Positions 1 through 11,672 of a DNA stretch of 64,000 bases are shown here, in pieces (the first letter of the stretch is position 1; each line of letters begins with the position of its first letter). Origin of the DNA: Sclerotiophoma versabilis (lineage: Eukaryota > Ascomycota > Dothideomycetes > Pleosporales > Didymellaceae). A program made the position numbers and the translations under genes. Where the stretch lies: assembly GCA_012274445.1 (NCBI GenBank), contig JAAROD010000069.1:372001-436000 (forward strand), in the 5' to 3' direction. The notes under the pieces are model-generated. The model made no database searches, had not been told where the DNA came from, and was given only the letters and a program-made list of their open reading frames with translations.

Positions 1-814
1 AATCATCGCTGCACAGTTGGCGGGCAAGTCAGAGCCAATGCTGGAGATTCGAGTACCATTCAACCCATCTCAAGAGCGTATCAAGAGCAAAGGCTACAAG
101 CGTGAAACACTGCGCATATGGAAGGATTCCCCAGAAGCTCTGAACATGGGATGTGAAGTTGATCCAGAATTGCTCGCCAAGCTAAAATACACTATTGGCA
201 CAACCAACCCAATCACACTGTTCAGAATCGACACAAACAAGTACCGCGAGGTGTACAAATGCGCGCCGAAGAAGGAAGATGTGGGTTTCCAGACAGCCAT
301 CGGCATGCAGGACTCGGTAAGCTTTCCCTCAACCCGACCTCCTAACTCAACCTAACGCGTCTGACAGTACCCGGTACACATTCTGAACCTCGCTTCTGTG
401 CATGACGTAGCTAGCAAGCTCCCCAGGGCCAATACACCAAACGACATGTGGAAATTCCCAATAGTCAACGCCCTCCGTTATAGGGCCAACATATATTTCA
501 CCGGTCCTCCAGCATTCCACGAGGACAACTGGACAAAGGCAAGAATTGGCTCGACCACTTATCACATCTCTTGTCGCACAACGCGCTGCAAGCTGCCGAA
601 TGTTGATCCAGAGACTGGTATCGCCGATCCCAACGAGCCATTGACTACGATGCGCAAGTACAGGGTGATTGACGATGGAAGCAAGAACGCTGTTCTGGGT
701 ATGCAGGTCACGCCGTTGGAGGCAGGAGAGGTGAAGGTCGGAGACACCATCGAAGTTCTAGAAACAGGAAACCATCACTTCCTCGCAGGCGAAGGCGAGA
801 AGGTCGTGGGCTGA
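1..814 (+). CDS. MOSC-domain protein, 5' truncated by window edge
   Basis: The reading frame is already open at base 2, so the 5' end lies outside the window. Exons are <2-316 and 368-814, joined by a 51-bp GT-AG intron in phase 0. The C-terminal half carries the MOSC hallmark of a Cys followed by TRCKLPNVDPETG and then a beta-rich stretch (VLGMQVTPLEAGEVKVGD), as in the C-terminal domain of molybdenum-cofactor sulfurases and mARC-type amidoxime reductases. The upstream part fits the MOSC N-terminal beta-barrel. Family knowledge: the domain binds sulfurated molybdenum cofactor or transfers sulfur through a conserved Cys. The truncation prevents deciding between a stand-alone mARC-like reductase and the tail of a larger enzyme. 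Confidence 0.85.
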
Positions 815-1789
815 TGAATTCACGCCTGCAGACGTAACTGGCTACCATTATGTATTAATCAATTGCCACGGACTCTTTCGTCCGCTCGCCCACCTAATGC
901 CCCCTTTTCCTGACCCAAGCATTTCCTGCAAATCACAACAGTTGCACTCCATCCAACACAGTTTTCATTCTGACTTCCCATGCCAGACAGTCAGGAGTCT
1001 CAGAATGTCCAAAATACAGTAATAAGTACGATAGGGGCTAATAACCTACACTATATAGCACTAAGACTCCCCTACTCAGCAAGATGTCCTGATCATACAA
1101 CCATGCTTACGTCTTGACTATCAAGTCTGTAGTACTCAGGCAAAGAGGACCGCACATATCGACAACCACCAACAGCGAAACGCCACCAACTACCAGAAGA
1201 CAAGTCTACATCGACGTCAGCTTGTGACACACGTGCATCTCAAAACACATCAACTTTGAATATTCCAACCAATTCTCAACGAAAAACAATGAAAACATAT
1301 ACCAGTTCTCATGCTGCGCTTTCAGCTTATTCCAGAACACAGTATTTACCCGCACACAGCACACTGTTCTCCTATTCGCACGTCCTATCTTGTATAGTCC
1401 GAATCTAAATCATCTCCAGCCAGGGCCAGGATTCGCTGACATAGACTCGGTCCCATTGCCATCTTGGCGGAAGCGAGGGCGGCGGTATAGTCATAGAAGC
1501 TGTCAATGCTTTGAAAAATGTGGGATTATAGAAGACTCGACTCGATTCGACTCGACTCGTTGGAACAGTCATGTCAAAACAGAAAGGCGGGTGAAGCCAG
1601 TGAAGTGCACGTGCAAAGATTCGCTCTTCACTGGGTACCACTTCTTCTCCACAAGGCGTTGGGTTTCTCCTTCATCTTCTCTCTGGGCTTTTCCACCAGG
1701 TACAAACAAGAAAGAGAAGTATGTGGCCTCAAGCAGCCTTTAAACAAACGGTGTTACTAGACTGCTACAGGATAGGAGAACCGGCAATC
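815..1789. other. intergenic region, convergent 3' ends
   Basis: This stretch separates the 3' ends of the MOSC gene and the HET gene. Short ORFs exist but have no recognisable protein. A small tandem pentamer array (GACTC/GATTC units) lies at about 1534-1560. I see nothing else. Confidence 0.6.
1534..1560. repeat. ACTCG-type pentanucleotide microsatellite
   Basis: About five copies of a 5-bp unit (GACTC with one GATTC variant) are visible in tandem in the intergenic region. Confidence 0.7.
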
Positions 1790-4082
1790 CTAGACAAGGA
1801 TAAACGTCTCTGGCGCTTTGCCTTTGTCTTGGAAAGGCGTGAGCATGTTCTGATCCATTCGATCCGCAACATAACATTCACCCACGAACGTATAATGTCC
1901 GTCGGTCTCTGTTTCCCGCAGGATGTAAGGCACATCTCCACCGTACAAAACAACTACAAAATCGCCACATCTAGTACCCGCAGGACACAGGCCCTCGCCA
2001 TCATCTAATTGAAAAACGGAATGATCGAGGCAGGGAAGTGCAGCTGGCATATGCTGTCCATGACGATGAGCTACCCAGTGTTGCAAAGGGTTGTCCCAAC
2101 CTTGCTTGTACCCCTTGAAGGCCTCGGTGACTGGCGTGCTGTAGAGTCGGCGACTTCCAGAGGCATCGAACACACGGTTGAACGCCTCGAACATGTCGTT
2201 ATGAAGATGATCAGGACGGAGCCGATAGGGTCCAATACTGTGTGTTTGGCCTATTCGGTGTCCTCGCAGTTTGAGATGCCTTCTCTCGGAACCCTCCCAT
2301 TCAATGAGCGGGACGTATACTTCAGTATCTCCTGTGACTCGATACCGTCCTGATCCCGCAAGAGACTCATTCTCCCACTTTCGCATACCAGAGTACCACA
2401 TCGCCCAGGTTGGATGGTCGGATGGCGGTTGATCATGATACGGCACTTTGGTAGAGGCAGTGCAATTTAACGTCTGCCAAGTGCGTCCCTTGATGGCTTG
2501 GACCGCTGACAATATACGGAGTGATTTAGTACGAATGATCCACCAGATGCTAAAGTCAGTGAACACTTCACTCACTGACTTGTGGTAATCTGGATATATC
2601 AAATGATTCGCCCAAGGGTGGTCCGACTGCGCACCTTCAAGAAGACCAAGGAAACCGAAGATGTGATCTCTAGGATCAGATGCCTTCAGGTCCAAGCCTT
2701 GAACTACTAGCGTGAGAAGGTTATCCTGGGAGGACGTCAATGCTTTCTGCTCGGTGTTGCCGTTGTATTGCTTTGAGAGATCCATCTCAGCGAAGCTGGT
2801 CCAGATAAGTGGAAGATTAGTGTGTTGAATTCCGGGTATCTCAAAGCTGCCGTACTTGGACCAGACGTTTGCCTTGCGGATCGTGTCCCATTCTATAGTA
2901 TGTCGACCATACATAAAAGTCCGTCGGCGCCCAAGCCAAACTTCCTGTACAACCCATACCCTCCAGAACCAAGGAAGTGTCAAGAGTCGATTGACTTCTT
3001 TGTGCGGCAACTCATCCAAGCCGACATCTTGAAGTTCAAGCTTGAATGACCCATCATCGAGCTCTTGTTTGCCTGGTTCGTGAAATCTGGGCAGAAGTCT
3101 GTTGACGGTGTCGATTGCGCGTTCCGTTTCAGCGTCACCTCCGCCCAGCCAAACCACGACACGCTCAGCTCCGGAGTATATGCGACCCATCATGCTGACT
3201 TGTCGGGCTAGCTCGTCTTTATCTGCTTGGTTGATACACAGTTGGTCTACCCACAAGAAGCGAGAGTCGTTCGAGTCTCGAAGATGCAGAAGCGCACCCC
3301 AGAGACTTGGCGAAACGTGCACTTGATGGATGCTCCCATCCTCCTCGAGGCAACCGAGTTGGTTGACATCTTTTCCGCTCCTTTCGCACCGGCCGTGTAA
3401 CGGCTGACCCCAGCAGTAAGAAAGTGCGTCGAACGGGTCATGACTGGGACTTAGGAGGTCCACCGCGGCGAGCTTCACACAGATCATTTCTGCGTCGTGA
3501 CCAGGTAGGAGCTCCAGAAGACGTATCATGTTGCCGTCTGAGTCGAGCTTACTGTATTGTGGACGCAGTAAGGACGCCGGTTCCCGTGACGTGAGTGAAG
3601 TTGTGCATCGAATTTCAATCTCTGCTTTCTGAAGGAAGTTCACCCAGCCGATGAAATTAGCTCGTGGACAGAGCTGTATGATGTCAAGTGGTTGAATCTC
3701 ATCGACGAGTAGCTGCAACATTTCACCTTTGCCATCACTGCTATCGATTACGGTATCTTGCCAGTCCGGAATACCCGCTGGGTTTTGGTGGATACATTCT
3801 CGTGGGATATTGTTTCGTCCGCTAGGTCTTTCAACACTCAGTTCGTACCAGGTGTATCCAGGCTGACCAATGCGATCTTGCTCATCGCAAAACCCTAGAA
3901 AATCAGATCAAGCGGTACAGGAAAATAGGAACCTTACCTTGATCTCGAGATGTGAGTCTCACGATGATGCTATTCACCTTCGCAACGTTGCCTGGAATCT
4001 GCAGCTCAAGATATGGTCTAGAGGGGCAGTGGGTCGTGACTATGGTCAGCTCATCCCGAGCCGCGCGTACGATGATATCCAT
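1790..4082 (-). CDS. HET-domain (heterokaryon incompatibility-type) protein with conserved N-terminal beta-rich region
   Basis: Exons are 4082-3938 and 3894-1790 (complement). The 43-bp intron has GTAAGG and CTAG ends and the phase-1 junction restores one frame, giving about 749 residues. Residues about 203-370 are a HET domain (pfam06985): FDALSYCWG, then LWVDQLCINQADKDELARQV, then VVVWLGG. Proteins of this class act in allorecognition and regulated cell death; no target can be read here. The N-terminal 150 residues contain SRDQGFCDEQD, GYTWYELSVERPSG and LCPRANFIGWVN, which look like a conserved fungal beta-rich region, so the protein is more than a bare HET domain. The start is uncertain. 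The frame stays open without an ATG back to about 4214 and has possible 3' splice sites (one joins at 4167), so a further 5' exon is likely. No NACHT, WD or ankyrin part is seen. Confidence 0.85.
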
Positions 4083-4613
4083 GACTTTGAGTTGTTTTAG
4101 CCAGTCAGAGATGCATTGAACTGCTCCTTGAGGTCTGAAGACTTCCTGAAGACGAAGTCTGTTGTGGCTGACAGAGACATAGAGCGCAACGTAAGCGCTG
4201 AGCAGGGGTAAGCCTCACTGCGGTATCAAGCGAGAGCCAGGCGCAGCAAGGCTTATCATAGTTGTTTTTGGCATCATGAGTCTGGATTTGAGTTGAGTAT
4301 GAGCTCTCAGAAATGACAGTAGCTTTGAGAGATGCTTGAGAAATGATGCCCACAATTCAGTCTTTCGCCGTAAATGGCGCGCCGTCCGCAACGAGCCAAG
4401 CAATAAGCCAACAGATACACAAAAGGAATTTCTCCGTTGTTCGTGGCGGCTGAGTAGTCATTCAAGAAGGGGTGTTTACGGAGCGACGCACGAGCCGCGC
4501 GTGACATCTTCCAAGCCAAAGGATCGCAGCTCTCCGAAACGTCAACACCCACGAGCACAAAATCTCACGCCCAAAAACTCTGTCCTAGAAACTCAACAGA
4601 GTCAATTGTACCA
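4083..4613. promoter_or_regulatory. divergent intergenic region HET gene / erg28
   Basis: This 531-bp region separates the two start codons. Its HET-side part (about 4083-4214) is probably still coding for an upstream HET exon. The remainder should hold both promoters; no clear TATA element was identified. Confidence 0.5.
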
Positions 4614-5142
4614 ATGGCATCCGCACTATCATCCTGGATCCCTCCAGCCGAGGGCCTGTTACCCAAGTGGCTCCTCTTTGTACGTCCAGCCCACTTCAGC
4701 CTACAACTGCACCCTCTTCTGAGACACCGCAACCCACCCACTACCCTCTTCCTGTACTGATCTTCCCCAGGTGTCTTTTGTCTCCACCCTCAACAGCATC
4801 CAAGCCTACTCGACCCTCGCCTACACCTCGCGCGTCTACAATCCAACGTCCGTCGACCCTCCTGTCAAGCAACCCGCGCACGTAACCTGGCTGTCCAGCC
4901 GCACGTTCGGCACCTGGACGTTCCTGACGTCTGTGATCCGCTTCTATGCAGCCTACCACATCAACGAGCCGGCGTTCTACCAGCTTGCAATCTGGACGTA
5001 TGTCGTTGCATTTGCGCACTTTGGCAGTGAATGGTTCATCTTTGGGACGACCAGGTGGGGGAAGGCACTTGCGGGGCCGGTGTTCGTGAGTACGGGGAGT
5101 CTGGTGTGGATGTTCTCGCAGTGGGGATATTATGTCAAGTGA
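4614..5142 (+). CDS. erg28: Erg28, ergosterol biosynthesis scaffold protein
   Basis: Exons are 4614-4679 and 4771-5142 with a 91-bp intron (GTACGT ... CCCAG, phase 0), giving 145 residues, the usual size for the family. The N-terminus reads LLPKWLLF then VSFVSTLNSIQAYSTLAYT, the Erg28 signature, followed by RTFGTWTFLTSVIRFYAAY and three further hydrophobic segments. This is a four-helix ER membrane protein. In yeast, Erg28 tethers the C-4 demethylation enzymes (Erg25, Erg26, Erg27) to the ER membrane together with Erg6. The ATG was chosen because it is the only one that places the 22-residue first exon in phase with the strong donor. Confidence 0.95.
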
Positions 5143-5787
5143 GGGTCCAGGCTAGGGGTGTAGTAAGGATTGCGCAAGGGAGTTGATCATGGAGAGACGT
5201 CACGTTGTTCGAGTGTGTATAAATAACATGGGTGTCTGTATCATAGCATTTGCACAGCATTAGCCAGAGGCATGAAAAAGTTCTGTTTGGTCATGCAGGT
5301 CAGCTCGCTCTGAATGACGAGTGCCAGTGAGGTTGCGCTGGAAGTAAGTGAGCTGATCGGGGCATTTGGATGTTGGCGTTAGTATATGGTGCAGCGCGGT
5401 CACTTGGGGAGTTAGTAGAGGCTGCGATCCGAAACCCACAACATGCACAATATCACAAACCCCAGTGTCGATCGACTGCGAATTGGTGGCTTTGTTTGCA
5501 ATCTGCGGCGTGAGCATAGCAGGTACATAACCATCAGCCGCCACCAGTGTGCCCTGGGTCATCCATCACATCACCAACACGACTAAAGCGTTCTGACTTT
5601 TGACCCGCCTCGGGGCGTTTTTGACCTCCGAGGACTTTCATTGATCGTAGCTGGAGAAACATACATGGCCCATTGGACTCCGGTTCCTTAACCCAGATGC
5701 GAAGTGACCATATCGAAAACCATCACGCTCAGCCCAACCTTCCTGCTTCCTTTTGCTCGTCATAATCCGTTACTCCAACCGATGCAT
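5143..5787. other. intergenic region, convergent 3' ends of erg28 and rps11
   Basis: This 645-bp stretch holds 3' untranslated sequence of both genes. Only short random ORFs are visible; no RNA gene or repeat was recognised. Confidence 0.6.
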
Positions 5788-6465
5788 TTAGAACTTGGAG
5801 AACTGCTTGGCAGCCTGACCCTTGCGGGGGAGGACACGGAGGACGTTGAAGCGGACAGTCTTGGAGAGGGGCCTGCACTGGCCAACGACGACCTGGTCAC
5901 CGGGCTCGACACGGAAAGCGGGGGAAACGTGGGCGGCGAGGTTCTTGTGGCGCTTCTCGTAACGGGAGTACTTGGGGATGAAGTGGAGGTATTCACGACG
6001 GATGATCAAAGTGCCTGCGTTCTGTCAGCATCTCGTTCTGCCATGCAATCACGCCCAGTCTTCCTTCTTCTTGCGCGATTCGAGTGTCGGGACAACGTAC
6101 GGTGCATCTTGGTGGACATGACGGTACCGGTGAGGATACGGCCACGGATGGAGACCATGCCGGTGAAAGGGCACTTCTTGTCAATGTAGGTGCCCTCAAT
6201 GGCGGTCTTGGGGGTACGGAAACCCAGACCGACATCCTTGTACCATCTCCTGGTGCGGGTGTTCTTGCGGGGACCGCCGGCCTTGTGGTTCTGGAAGATG
6301 TGAGGCTATCGCAGCGCATTAGCATTCGCAGTCGGTGTGTTTGTCGCGGGAGGTCTGTAGTACCTGCTTCTGGTAAGCGCGCTCCGACTGGACACTGTAG
6401 AATTATTAGCAATTGTTCGCAGCGGTCTTGTTTGCGCGTCCGACGTACGTGAGCTCGGTAGCCAT
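5788..6465 (-). CDS. rps11: 40S ribosomal protein S11 (uS17)
   Basis: Exons on the complement are 6465-6449, 6394-6364, 6305-6101 and 6014-5788. All junctions are in phase and give 159 residues, matching the family (156 in yeast). The protein begins MATELTVQSERAYQKQ, then PHIFQNHKAGG, CPFTGMVSIRGRILTGTV and FRVEPGDQVVVGQCRPLSKT, diagnostic of eukaryotic uS17. It binds 18S rRNA in the small subunit body. The 17-nt first exon and early introns are typical of fungal ribosomal protein genes, where intronic sequences often take part in regulation. It diverges from the ketoreductase gene across 279 bp. Confidence 0.96.
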
Positions 6466-6744
6466 GGTTGCTGTCGTTGGTTAGTTGACGGTCGGTCTTC
6501 GTGAGGTTCGCTGCACAGTGAGGCACTTCGAATTTCGACAGTCGCTTAGCCTTAGCGTGAATTGGAAGCGCTGCTCCGAGAGGTTGTTCCGGCCGAGCAG
6601 CACAAAGCAGCAAGCCAATGAGCCTCGGCCACCGCCACGCTAGCGGAACTTGGGGTCAGCCGTTCGGAAAGAGGAAAGAGCCATCTTGACTTGCTGGTGT
6701 TGACAGCTCTGACCTTGTCTGCTGTTGTCCATCCATTGCCCACC
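6466..6744. promoter_or_regulatory. bidirectional promoter rps11 / ketoreductase
   Basis: Only 279 bp separate the two start codons, so both promoters must lie here or overlap. No clear TATA box was seen. Confidence 0.55.
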
Positions 6745-7823
6745 ATGGACGGCCTGTTTGCACCATTCGGCGTGCGCATCGAAGCTAGCAACTCCCTTGT
6801 GCAGGTTGCCTTCTCTGCCTTCCTCCTTGTCGGCATCGTATCTTTTGCAGCACCCATCATCAGCACCATCCGAGTCCTGTTAAGCTTGTTTGTCCTGCCT
6901 GGCAGGTCTGTACGTGCCTCTCTTCATCGACACGCACCCACCTCAAGCTTACGAAATCACAGCTCACTGAGTTCGGTCCCCGTGGCACATGGGCTCTCAT
7001 TACCGGTGCTTCTGACGGCATTGGCAAGGAGTTCGCTCTTTCTCTCGCAGCCAAGGGCTACAATTTGATCCTCGTCTCCCGCACCCAGTCCAAGCTGGAT
7101 GCTCTCTCCGCCGACATCTCCTCCAAGTATGGACCCAAGACCTCCGTCAAGACTCTGGCAATGGACTTTGCCCAGAACAAGGACGCCGACTACACCAAGT
7201 TGGCGAAGCTCATTGAGGGGCTCGACATCTCCATCCTCGTCAACAACGTCGGTCTGAGCCACAACATCCCCGTGCCTTTCAACGAGACACCCAAGCAGGA
7301 GATGAATGACATTATTGTCATCAACTGCATGGCTACCCTCAGGGTTACTCAGCTCATCACTCCTGGCATGCAGGAGCGCAAGCGTGGCCTTGTTCTCACC
7401 ATGGCTTCTTTTGGCGGTTTCTTCCCCACACCTCTCCTGGCAACCTACTCCGGTAGCAAAGCATTCTTGCAGCAGTGGTCTACGGCTCTTGGCTCCGAGC
7501 TGCAGCCCTACGGTGTGCACGTTCAGTGCGTGCAGTCTCACCTCATCACCACCGCCATGTCCAAGATCCGCAAGTCATCAGCACTCGTGCCTAACCCCAA
7601 GCAATTTGTTAAGGCTGCGCTCAGCAAAATTGGTCGTTCGGGTGGTGCGCAGAACGTTGCTTTCACGAGCACACCCTACTGGAGCCACGGTCTGATGCAG
7701 TGGTTCTTGTCGAGGTTCCTTGGTGAGAGGTCGCACGTTGTCGTCAAGGTCAATCGCGGTATGCACATCGATATCCGTAACCGCGCGTTGAGGAAGGCAG
7801 AGCGCGATGCCAAGAAGCAGTAG
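6745..7823 (+). CDS. ifa38: very-long-chain 3-oxoacyl-CoA reductase (Ifa38/KAR type)
   Basis: Exons are 6745-6909 and 6963-7823 with a 53-bp intron in phase 0, giving 341 residues (yeast Ifa38 has 347). The start ATG sits in a strong context (CACCATGG). An N-terminal membrane helix (LLVGIVSFAAPIISTIRVLL) is followed by the SDR nucleotide-binding motif ALITGASDGIGKEFA, the NNVG motif and the active-site Tyr and Lys in YSGSKAF. This protein performs the second step of the very-long-chain fatty acid elongation cycle, NADPH-dependent reduction of 3-ketoacyl-CoA in the ER. The tail is lysine-rich (RDAKKQ), which suits an ER protein, although it is not an exact KKXX signal. Confidence 0.95.
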
Positions 7824-8003
7824 ATGACGAAGTCGATTCTCGAGCTGCCAGTCGAACTATCACATCTATCATGTAATAAGAATATCGCACAGTGTACGCG
7901 AATCTGACGACCGAGACGGCCATGGTTCATAATCAGTCATATACCACTATCGAGCATTCAGTCCCTGAACGCCTCGCTCCCATCAAAAACATCCATCTGT
8001 CTC

Positions 8004-8698
8004 TCACTTTGCCTCCTCCTCCAGCTCAGTCCAGTTCCACTGCATCCTCAAGCCCGGATGGTCCGCATCATCTTCCTCTACTGATTCAGCATCACTTGCG
8101 TCCTCTTCAACCGGCGCTTGCTTCTTTTCCTCTTTCTCCAGCCTCATCCTACTGACGTGTATGCAGCCTTCCTCCAGCAATCCGCCATGTATGTATGATG
8201 TAAGCGGGCAAGGTGCAGTTGTGGGCATCCTGAATCTGACAACAGTTAACTCCAGTCATTGTGTTGGGACATTGATTGAGCTCACATGAAGCCAGGTCCT
8301 TCCATCAGGTTGATCATGAATGTTCCACCCGCAGCTGTGACAAGCTTCCGTAACGACATGGCGAGGCTGGTTTGCGACTCGTGCTCTGTGATCCGTACTG
8401 TGTAGATGTCGGTTGGTCGTGAGGTTGTGTGCGGTACGAACATGGTCGCAATGTGTGTAAGGAAGCTCAAGTCGTTGTGAATGGTAATACAGATGAACAA
8501 CGTTTCTTATGGAAACGATTGATGTGCAGTAAGAGTCTCCTCGCGAGGTATACAGAAGATTACCAACCACGAGAACGCAAGCAGATAAAAGCGCTTTTGA
8601 ACCTCAAGATCCGATTCGAGTCCGCGGTGACAGGTCGAAGCTTCTTAGCCGTCTCAAAACGCTGCACAAAGTCCAGGATCTCGAAAGCAACCAAAGCA
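8004..8698 (-). CDS. tentative multi-exon gene, unknown function
   Basis: I do not recognise this protein. Three complement-strand blocks look coding. Block A (8698 to about 8564) reads ALVAFEILDFVQRFETAKK then LRPVTADSNRILRFKSAF. Block B (about 8500-8286) reads LSFLTHIATMFVPHTTSRP then LAMSLRKLVTAAGGTFMINL. Block C (8235-8004) ends in an acidic tail with ADHPGLRMQWNWTELEEEAK and a stop. The B-C junction is clean (GTGAGC ... GTCAG, 50 bp, phase 2, branch-like GTTAAC). The A-B junction has only weak donors that keep frame, and I could not place the start codon upstream of A. The hydrophobic parts of A and B could be membrane segments. It may instead be a decayed gene. Confidence 0.4.
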
Positions 8699-9924
8699 CT
8701 GGGTCAGGCTGGCTTGTAAGTACACATTCTACATGGGTAGCATCCGTGAACCCATCCACACCGCAACGCCTCCATCTCCCATCACATCACACCCGCAGTA
8801 TCGTGGCCCTTACTAGCAGAGTAGACGAGAGCATTAGTGCCTACCTGCCTGTGGAGGATAGCCTTCACAAAGGGTTGCCCTGTGGGTTTATCCCTCATTG
8901 GGCACTGGTGTGCATCCGTCCGCCCCACATCGCTGATGTGCAGCAAATCGGAGAATTCAGATCCCCTTAGTCACATCCACGATTGAAGCGATTGATGGCC
9001 AACTCCTGGTCCGAGAGTTGGAGAGGAGTGCAGAAAACCAACAGATACTTGTGCGGTGGTTGTATGCACGCATGGTTCTTTGCGGTATGGGTGGCGCGGC
9101 AAAAGCAAAAAAAAAAGTGATATCGATAGTGAACGAAACGAAGCGAATCGAATCGACGCGTCGCGGCACCTGCAAGCGCTGCGGTTCTGGGTCTCGGGAT
9201 CCCGAATGAAGCAAGCGTGATGCTACTACCAACTCCCGTTTAAAGTAGTACCAAAGGTCCGAATTCGAGTTTCCAATTTAACTCCCCTGGAGTGATGTTG
9301 TGATGTTGTGATATTGTGATGAAGACACCGGAAGTGCAGTGTACCACGTTGTGCAGGGCTGGATGATGGCTCCGCCAGGCCTCGGTTCCGCAGTACTGGC
9401 TCGATGTAGTACCTTCCTGTATGTACATGGATGGCGCATCCTCGAGGCTGGGCATCTAAATGAGTATCTTGTGCGAGGAACGCCGGAATCAATAAGTATA
9501 GGATCCGTATTGGAGAAACCAATGGTGCTATGCAAGGGACCATGAATAACGCGGGCTACCAATATTAAAAACTGCCGTCAGATGTGGTACATGGAGCAGG
9601 CTGATGTGCGTAATACTGATTACAATATGCTTTTCATTGTTAAAACTGGCATCTCTCATGTAAGCCTTCTCGGCTGATGCAGAACCGCTATTCGTATACT
9701 CATCGCTGCGACCGTCATCTATGCAAGCTGGCTGCGAGTCTTAATCCAACACCGTAAGCACATAGTGTCCAACGTGCGAGCTGACGACGCAGCTATCTGA
9801 ACGAGCCATGTTGATCGATATCAGCAATTGATAGCGTTTCGTTTGAATCGGTAGTGTACGCTGTATCGTCGGATGAGGAGGAGAGGCTCAAGCTGCCAAT
9901 GGATAGGCTCCGATCAGAACTGTT
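8699..9924. other. intergenic region with short tandem repeat
   Basis: About 1.2 kb without a supported gene; a missing first exon of the tentative gene at 8004-8698 may lie at its left end. A short 9-bp tandem repeat occurs at 9292-9321, and a run of CGAA-like units near 9130-9160. Confidence 0.5.
9292..9321. repeat. 9-bp tandem repeat
   Basis: About three copies of the unit GTGATGTTG (one variant GTGATATTG) in tandem. Confidence 0.7.
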
Positions 9925-11672
9925 CTACAATTCGTCTTTCTGGACCTGAGCGACCCGCTCCCAGAGCTCGACGGCGCGTTCAGACTTTAGCTGCACGGTT
10001 GTTAGCAGTGACACACGAGTCTTGTAATCTAACAGCGACATACCTTAAGAAGATGCATCTCCAAATTCCCCTCTGCATTTGGCGAGTTGAACAGCAATCG
10101 TCCATCCTTGGGCTTTGCGCCTTCCGAGTCTGCGCCAAAGACCAGCGTCTTTGTAACGGCGGCGTTGAGGATCAGGCGGTGCGTGCCGTCTGCGCGAAGT
10201 ACGAAACGTGCCTTCTTTGGCTCTTCTTTAGTGACGTTGAGCTTGATATTACCAACGCCACGTTCTTTCCACCCTCGCTCTTTGCCTTCGCCGTCCATCG
10301 TGTAAAGCTTTGCACGGCCGACCCATGCAGAGTTCTCGTGTTCTTCACCTGTTTCTGTGGCTGGGGAGGGGTCAGTAAGAGCTGACTGGTTGACGTGCTG
10401 CAACTTACGAGCTGTGGCAGACAGCGGTTGGCTTGGCCGCCGGCCTTCCTCGGGATCCTTCTCGGGATCATCGTCACCATCGTCCTCCTGATCAGACCCA
10501 TCATCCTCCTCCTTGTCGCCAGGGGCACCGAATGCACGCTCGGGTTTCGAGCTAAGCCCAGTGATGCCTGGCGCGCCTGGAGTTGCGAATGAGCTGGCTC
10601 CGAGCGGCTTCGAGGCAAAAGAACCGCCAAAGGGGCTGCTTGATGCCCCACCAAACGTGCTTCCACCAAAGCTTGATTTAGCGCCACCCAAGGACCCGAA
10701 TCCACTTCCAGAGGGTGCTGCTGCTGTCGAAGATGTGGCTGCTGGTGAAGCAAAGGAGCTGAGCTTAGGGGCGCCGCCAAACGGTGACGCTGTCTTAGCA
10801 GCTGCACCGAAGCTTCCAAAAGGTGACGTGCTCGAGGTTGCTAAGCTGCCAAATCCGGAAGCTTTGAATTTGCCGTCTGAAGTCTGGAGCACAGCCTCTG
10901 GCTTCTCTGATACTTGGGATGGTGCAGGTTTCGCAGCCATGGCAGCGAATGGGGATGCTGCGGATGTGTTTGCGAAACCGCTGCCAGCTGGAATAGATGC
11001 CGCGGACTTGATCTCTTCTTTGTCGCGTGCTCGCTTGGATTCGCGCTCGTCGCCAGCCTTTGTCGCTGCTTGGCCATTAGTAGGCGCGACCTCTGTGCTG
11101 TCGTTCGTAGCCTCGGAGGCGTCAGTCTCATCGCGTGGGCGCTTGTTCTTCGGACTTGTTGCAGCGCGCACCTCGGTGTCTGCAGACTTCGCTGTGTCCT
11201 TGGTCGGCGACGCCATCTCGGCGTCTGTCTCCTCAATCCTTGGCACGGAAGTTGATGTGGGTTTGGCCAGGGCTCCATTTTCAAGATCCTCTGTGAAATC
11301 CCTAGATCGCTTGCGTGCATGTCTCTCAGGCTTCTCAGGGGACTTTTCCAATTTCTCCTGCTTCTTGCCCGGCTGCTTATCCCCCTCGTGGTCGTCGTCA
11401 ATGTCTTCGCGGCTGCGCTTTCTCCGCAACCGTCCGCGCTCGCTATCCGATCCTGAAGCGCTGCGACTTCCTGGCTTCAGGCTACCATTCGCATTGTCGG
11501 TCGCGGTCTGCCCTGAGACCGATATCGGATTTGCCGTGGCATCGATGCTTGTTTTCTGAAACTTCTCCCGCACAGGTCTGCCTTCACTGTCACTGCCCTT
11601 ATCGCTGCGTGCTGGCGAGACGGCAGCCTCGGCGGCTTTGAGCACCATCTCTTGTTGTTCCGACGAGCTCAT
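9925..11672 (-). CDS. yrb2: Ran-binding-domain protein with FG-like region (Yrb2/Hba1 type)
   Basis: Complement exons are 11672-10409, 10360-10044 and 9990-9925, all in phase, giving 548 residues. The first 380 residues are low-complexity, rich in Ser, Lys and acidic residues, with KRSRE-type basic clusters that could be nuclear localisation signals. An FG-like stretch follows (GFGSLATSSTSPFGSFGAAA, SPFGGSFAS). After an acidic run, the C-terminal 130 residues form a RanBD: ENSAWVGRAKLYTM, KERGVGNIKLNV, FVLRADGTHRLILNAAV. Yrb2 (RanBP3) is a cofactor for Crm1-dependent nuclear export. The RanBD at the far C-terminus and the long disordered FG-containing N-terminus fit that family better than Yrb1; a Nup50/Nup2-like role is the alternative. 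The last exon encodes only 21 residues after KLK and ends KDEL, which is not an ER signal in this context. Confidence 0.88.

Noticed and set aside
10513..11559. 348-codon ORF on the plus strand
   Set aside because: It is antisense to the low-complexity N-terminal region of the Ran-binding protein gene; biased composition keeps the opposite frame open.
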